Source: Telopea speciosissima
Lineage: Eukaryota; Streptophyta; Magnoliopsida; Proteales; Proteaceae
DNA length: 64,000 bases
Assembly: GCF_018873765.1 (NCBI RefSeq)
Contig: NC_057917.1
Span: 52,817,464 to 52,881,463 of the forward strand
Direction: 5' to 3'
In this document: piece after piece, positions 59,798 through 64,000 of the stretch
Numbering within the stretch: position 1 is the first letter of the stretch
Layout: each line of letters opens with the position of its first letter
Program-made: the position numbers and the translations under genes
Notes under the pieces: model-generated
Seen by the model: only the letters and a program-made list of their open reading frames with translations
The model's database searches: none
What the model was told of the DNA's origin: nothing

Positions 59798-61264
59798 TTT
59801 ATTTATTTATTTTAAATTTTTTTTTTGTGTGTTATACTCATATAACATCTCATGCTTCATTTTTTATCACTCACTTCTCTTAACACAATCATTTTAAATC
59901 TCTCCCACACACACCTATATCGAGTTTTGAATATTTCTTATAACCTCTTCTATTTCTATCCTAGGTTTTAGAACTTGGGTTTTCCATGCCACGTGATGGG
60001 TATGCTTAATGAATGGCTAAAAACTGTATGATTATTTTATAGATTTAGGTTATGAGGGAAAATGTGCGTTAATTTGTGTTAGTTCTTATACATGGCTCTC
60101 CTACTTTGATTTCCAGCTTATTGACCCTAGTTATGTAGTCTAGCTGTTTGTGAAAATGCACCATGAGCCCTTCTTACTATAATCTATCTAATTGTGGTTC
60201 TATTTCATGGTGAATACCCCTTCTTTCATTGAGGTATAGGTAATTATCAATTTGATCATCCAAATTAAGGTCCTACTGAAAAAGAGATTGCAGTTTCCTT
60301 GCATTGCCTGCGTGTACTAATGGTTTACATGTGATCAGTTATTACTTAATATGCCTGAATCTATTTAACTTGTAGCTTAAGGTTCTATGCGAGCCATATT
60401 GCATTTCGATAGCCTTAAACAAAATTTCATGTTATTACATTATTATTTTCATTTGTCTAATCCTCTTGCACTTGTACTAACTTATCGTTTGTTCTTCTCT
60501 TTTATAATGTGTAAGTCATTACCATGCCACCAAGAGCAACAAGGAGCAGAACTCGAGGCCAACAAGGCCAAGGGAAAGACCATGGTAGAGGTAGGGGCAG
60601 AGGTGAGCAACCCCAGGTGTTTGATGAAATATTGTTTCATTCTTGAAAACACGCCACTCGATGGCCCGATTTCGAGTTCGAGATGGTGTTGTGTGAAAGG
60701 GTGGTTGTTGAGGATCATTTCACCTTTTACAACATTACCCAAAGATTTAGAGCACATGGGTTGTTTTCGATGCTCCAACCAATGCATGGTCTATACCTTG
60801 AGTTGGTGAGATATTTTTATTGCAATCTCACATCGGAGGAGCTTGATGATGGAAGCATTCGCCTTGCTAGTTGGGTCTATGAGGCATGCTGGTTCTCTTG
60901 ACGCACTTCCACCACCAGTTCAGGAGTAGTAATAGCATAGGAGTTGCTTTCTTTTTGTTTGTTTCCTATATGGCTCTTGTATTAGGAACCAACAAACATC
61001 TCCCTTTTTTTTAATTTTTTTATGTAACACCTAGGGTTTAGTATGTAGTTTCTCATCTTTTCTTCATTTCTAAACTGATTTATGTTCTGTGGGAGTCTCC
61101 TACCTTTATTTGTATTATCAAAGCATTGTTCTATCAGTAAAATTTCTATATTCTCCCTTGTTCTACTGATTCTTGTTTGTCGATAAGGCTTTTAATATTT
61201 AACCTTAGTTTCGAGTAAATCGGGTCGTGTAAACACTGAGTTAGTCCTTGAGGTAGAGCATCGC
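59798..61264 (+). other. Foreign segment inside the gypsy interior
   Basis: This stretch replaces the gag-RT part of the gypsy element. It is T-rich at its left border (59805-59830), carries a plus-strand gene fragment (60524-60901), and its last 130 bases or so probably belong to the gypsy leader next to the primer-binding site. No flanking repeats were found, so insertion and rearrangement are both possible. Confidence 0.45.
60524..60901 (+). pseudogene. Plus-strand putative plant transposon protein (gag-like) fragment, one stop
   Basis: One frame of 126 codons, broken only by TGA at 60644. It opens MPPRATRSRTRGQQGQGKDH with a GRGRGRG basic stretch, as in retroelement gag-like proteins. 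After the stop it continues DFEFEMVLCERVVVEDHF, FRAHGLFSMLQPMHGLYLEL and VRYFYCNLTSEELDDG, resembling the putative plant transposon protein domain with its (V)REFYANL motif. It is on the strand opposite to the gypsy pol. The frame ends at 60901, shorter than family members. Expression unknown. Confidence 0.55.
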
Positions 61265-61276
61265 GCTTTGGTACCA
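61265..61276 (-). other. Primer-binding site of the gypsy element
   Basis: On the minus strand TGGTACCAAAGC matches 10 of 12 bases of the initiator-Met tRNA complement TGGTATCAGAGC, three bases after the 5' LTR end at 61280. Confidence 0.7.
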
Positions 61277-61279
61277 AGC

Positions 61280-63935
61280 TATTACACCCCCATCCCTGAA
61301 CCACAAGAAATGCAACCAGAGCGTACAACTACGCTCCCTAACCACCAGAATCACTGATGCAGTATCAAAGACTAATTCATTCACAACGACAAATAATAGG
61401 TAAGAAGGAAAGAATTAATATTAATAACATTAGAGTTAGCAAAAGCTATGTGATAGCATATAAAATATTAGCTATTCAAATTTAGCCCTTCAAGTACAAT
61501 TCATTCCGGTCAGGACCTATGTATTACCTAATGTATAATAATACAATAAACATGAAAGGAATCTAAAAGAATACACCTTTGAATCAAAAGATAGATATCA
61601 AAGTGCATCAAAAGATGGCCACCGGCCATGAATCACTATTCCCTCGAGGAACAAACCACGCAGTAGCACTTCGGTCCATGCTCCACGATCTTCGGAGTCC
61701 ACCAATCTTCGTGATCTTCTTCAGGAGTCTCGAACTCTGCGTCATCCTGCTCGAATGTACCTGAATCATCTAAAAAAAATATGTTTCCTTGAGGAGTGAG
61801 CTCCACTGAGCCCAATGAGTGGTTAAACCACACAAGTATACACAATAATAATAATGAATGAGTTTGATCGCAAACCAAACATGATAAGCGAATCCCACAG
61901 CGTGTCATACCACCAGGATAATCCGCACATCATATATGGTTGACAATCATGTAATATGAACGCATGATGAAGTTAAATTTTATTATTATCCACCTAACAA
62001 ACAATGCCTAAGTCTGGTAAAGTACTACTGCAACACCCTAGGTAGCATTCCCGATGTCGGTACCATAAGCGGATGATATACCGATGATGACAAACCTGAG
62101 TTATGGTTGGAAGCCTGCAGTACCGGTCTCGTCCAAGAGATATACGAAAACCCCCATAATAACCCTAGCTCCTTCCCGGTCCCGCGAACTCATCGAAGTT
62201 CTCCCGAGTTTTGAGAACGGTAATTCCATCACACAGGATATTACCATCGGTTAACAAACACCTTACCCCTTGTTGATAAGGGGGGTAGTACGGGGTACAT
62301 TATCCTAGCCAAATGCATCTATTGTATGAAAAGGGTACGCACATGCATAAGCCAGAGGTCGAGTCCATAGTACCGAAAGACGGTCGACCGGCTATCCTCT
62401 CGCCTCTCTAGCCTATACAGACACATACAAGTACGAAATGTGATTACCAAAAGCGATCGGCCGGTTACCACCCCGTTTTCACCTAATACAGTAGACAACT
62501 GTAACACAATTATAACTACGATAATCCCAAGCCCAGCACCCACCGACACTTGAATCCCTCTTCTGAAGCCCTAGATGTACATGCCATGAGTGAATCCACA
62601 TTATGAAAACCCAGGGTCCATCACCAACCGGCACCCAAGTTCTATAACTAAATCCAATACCATCGCACCATAGTGCAATAGAATAAATAATATCACAAGA
62701 CAAGAATGTAAAGTCTTATCAACATCTAAACCCGTATATCATCCTACATCTTAATAATAATAATATAATATAGCACACATGCATGAATGGCATTCACAAG
62801 ACACGACACATAAATATTCCATAAATTAAACCGTTTGCTTAACTCACTCACCTTGATTCTCGATCAGTCATTAATATCGAGTTCTTCAAATTGGTGATCA
62901 ATGCCAAGTTCACTGTTCCACGTACTAATACTCCATCGAGCCGGGTGAGTCAACCTAAATAGGGTGTACAATGTGGGGTGAGGTTAGTGTCTTAGGGCCA
63001 GAAGAGTTGGGCCCGACAAGTTATCACACAAGGCTGAAAATAGGGGACTAGCACATACAACAAGGCTAGGACCGGCAGATGTTATCTGCCTATCCATGTG
63101 TCTGTCCCTCTATAGATTTAGTTTCTCAGGGACCGGCACTTGCATGTGCCTGTCCATGTGCCTATACATGTGCCTGTCCCTGCCGGTCTTGCTTTTCATA
63201 CCATTTCGAGAATGGTTTTGGTTGTCCATTGATTTGGGTCAAAATGGGGTATACCTAAGGTCCTTTAGGGCTTATTGGCCATGAGTACCTGTCCCCGCCG
63301 GTCTTGCTTGTCATACCATTTCGAGAATGGTTTTGGTTGTCCATTGATTTGGGTCAAAATGGGGTATACCTAAGGTCCTTTAGGGCTTATTGGCCATGAG
63401 TATTACTCCATCAAAGGTTCTAATGTACATCAACAACTTGGGTCCATGAATCTAGTGATTGAATGAATTCCTTTACTAAGGTACATATAAGGGAGATGCT
63501 CATGGGAGATGAGCATTGGGGTTCACAAGGCTTCAAACCAACATTATTGGACATTGCTAAAGCCACAACCCTATGGTTTGCTATAAGGGTTGGTGAAGGC
63601 CATGAATGGAGGTAAAACCCCAATTTAGGGCCATTAAATGGAGAGGGGTTTAAAGTGAAATAGAAATCATAAGGGTTCATTGGCTCTCATTACTTGAGAA
63701 TGACACTATCCATTCATGGCTTCCTTACTTAGGTAAGTAATGATCCATCAAGGGTAGTTCATCCCCAAAACCCTAGCTAATAGGAATAGATGTAGAGGGA
63801 GAGAGGCTCAATGTGAGGTTAGGTACCCCCACAAGATATAAGGTTAACCATTAATAGCCTTCCAATTGAGTAGATGGAGCACTCAAGGTGTGCTCAACCA
63901 ATTCAAATCCTAGGTAATAGGATTAGGAAAAGAGA

Positions 63936-63973
<38 letters not shown>

Positions 63974-64000
63974 CTATCCAAGGGTTGATGGTGGTAGCTT
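61280..64000 (-). repeat. Gypsy 5' LTR, partial (window ends inside it)
   Basis: Homologous to 55157-57770. The terminal dinucleotide is mutated (TA where the other LTR has TG on the plus strand). The GA microsatellite at about 63941-63967 is longer than in the other LTR. It carries a 115-bp tandem duplication absent from the other copy. Confidence 0.87.
63173..63402. repeat. 115-bp tandem duplication private to one LTR
   Basis: Copies at 63173-63287 and 63288-63402 start CCTGTCCC and end TTATTGGCCATGAGTA, with three or so mismatches. The 3' LTR has a single copy (about 57048-57162). Confidence 0.9.

Larger units (their letters stand above)
55157..64000 (-). mobile_element. Ty3-gypsy retrotransposon with about 3.3-kb LTRs, 5' LTR cut by window end
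   Basis: The 3' LTR is 55157-58429 (minus strand TGTTAAATCC...GGTGTAACA) and the 5' LTR starts at 61280 and runs past 64000. They align throughout with about 6 percent visible mismatches in the first 200 bases, so the insertion is old. A polypurine tract (58430-58443) and an initiator-Met type primer-binding site (61265-61276) sit where expected for a minus-strand element. The interior is only about 2.85 kb: RNase H and integrase remain, while gag, protease and reverse transcriptase are missing and an unrelated plus-strand fragment lies in their place. It is not autonomous. Confidence 0.88.

Noticed and set aside
1..64000. CRISPR arrays, bacterial operons, tRNA or rRNA genes
   Set aside because: None seen. 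Tandem repeats here lack regular spacers, and no cloverleaf with intact A and B boxes was found by eye.

Overview
The window is nuclear DNA from a flowering plant. The evidence is three intron-containing genes with plant-specific products (a GAT1_2.1-type glutamine amidotransferase, a NACK1/HINKEL-type kinesin-7 and a DUF789 protein), GT-AG introns, and a dense load of plant L1, RTE, Ty1-copia, Ty3-gypsy and Mutator-like elements. The species cannot be fixed from the sequence alone.

Layout. 1-3480 (possibly to 3905): decayed L1-type LINE on the minus strand. 5963-7584: glutamine amidotransferase gene, 4 exons, plus strand, followed by a 188-bp tandem duplication. 9912-15227: NACK1-type kinesin, 14 coding exons, minus strand, convergent with the first gene; a mitosis-specific activator-like site lies upstream of its likely 5' leader. 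16700-26792: gene-poor, with a three-level nest of inverted-repeat elements (18640-22620), an RTE LINE remnant, and a smaller inverted-repeat element that splits it. 26793-30731: DUF789 gene, 6 exons, minus strand, with a 20-Gln tract and a 2-kb intron that holds a decayed organellar group II intron domain V. 31160-64000: no confident host gene. It holds a hAT-like element (36846-37402), a long-inverted-repeat element with a possible captured retrocopy (37798-39511), an L1 LINE (39597-42935), foldback elements, a 344-bp retroposon with target duplications (45761-46104), a second L1 LINE remnant (46340-48200), a decayed copia element with a 1.7-kb 3' LTR (48230-53632 plus leader), and a gypsy element with LTRs of about 3.3 kb (55157 to the window end), whose interior holds an unrelated plus-strand transposon-like gene fragment.

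The three host genes show no shared pathway: nitrogen-linked amidotransferase, cytokinesis motor, and a protein of unknown function. I assembled exon chains by hand from reading-frame continuity and splice dinucleotides; every junction keeps frame, giving 423, 964 and 438 residues. No CRISPR array, tRNA, rRNA or clearly new gene system is visible. The most notable signals are the nested insertions with readable target-site duplications, the organellar group II relic inside a nuclear intron, and the repeated hairpin module at 37996-39319.
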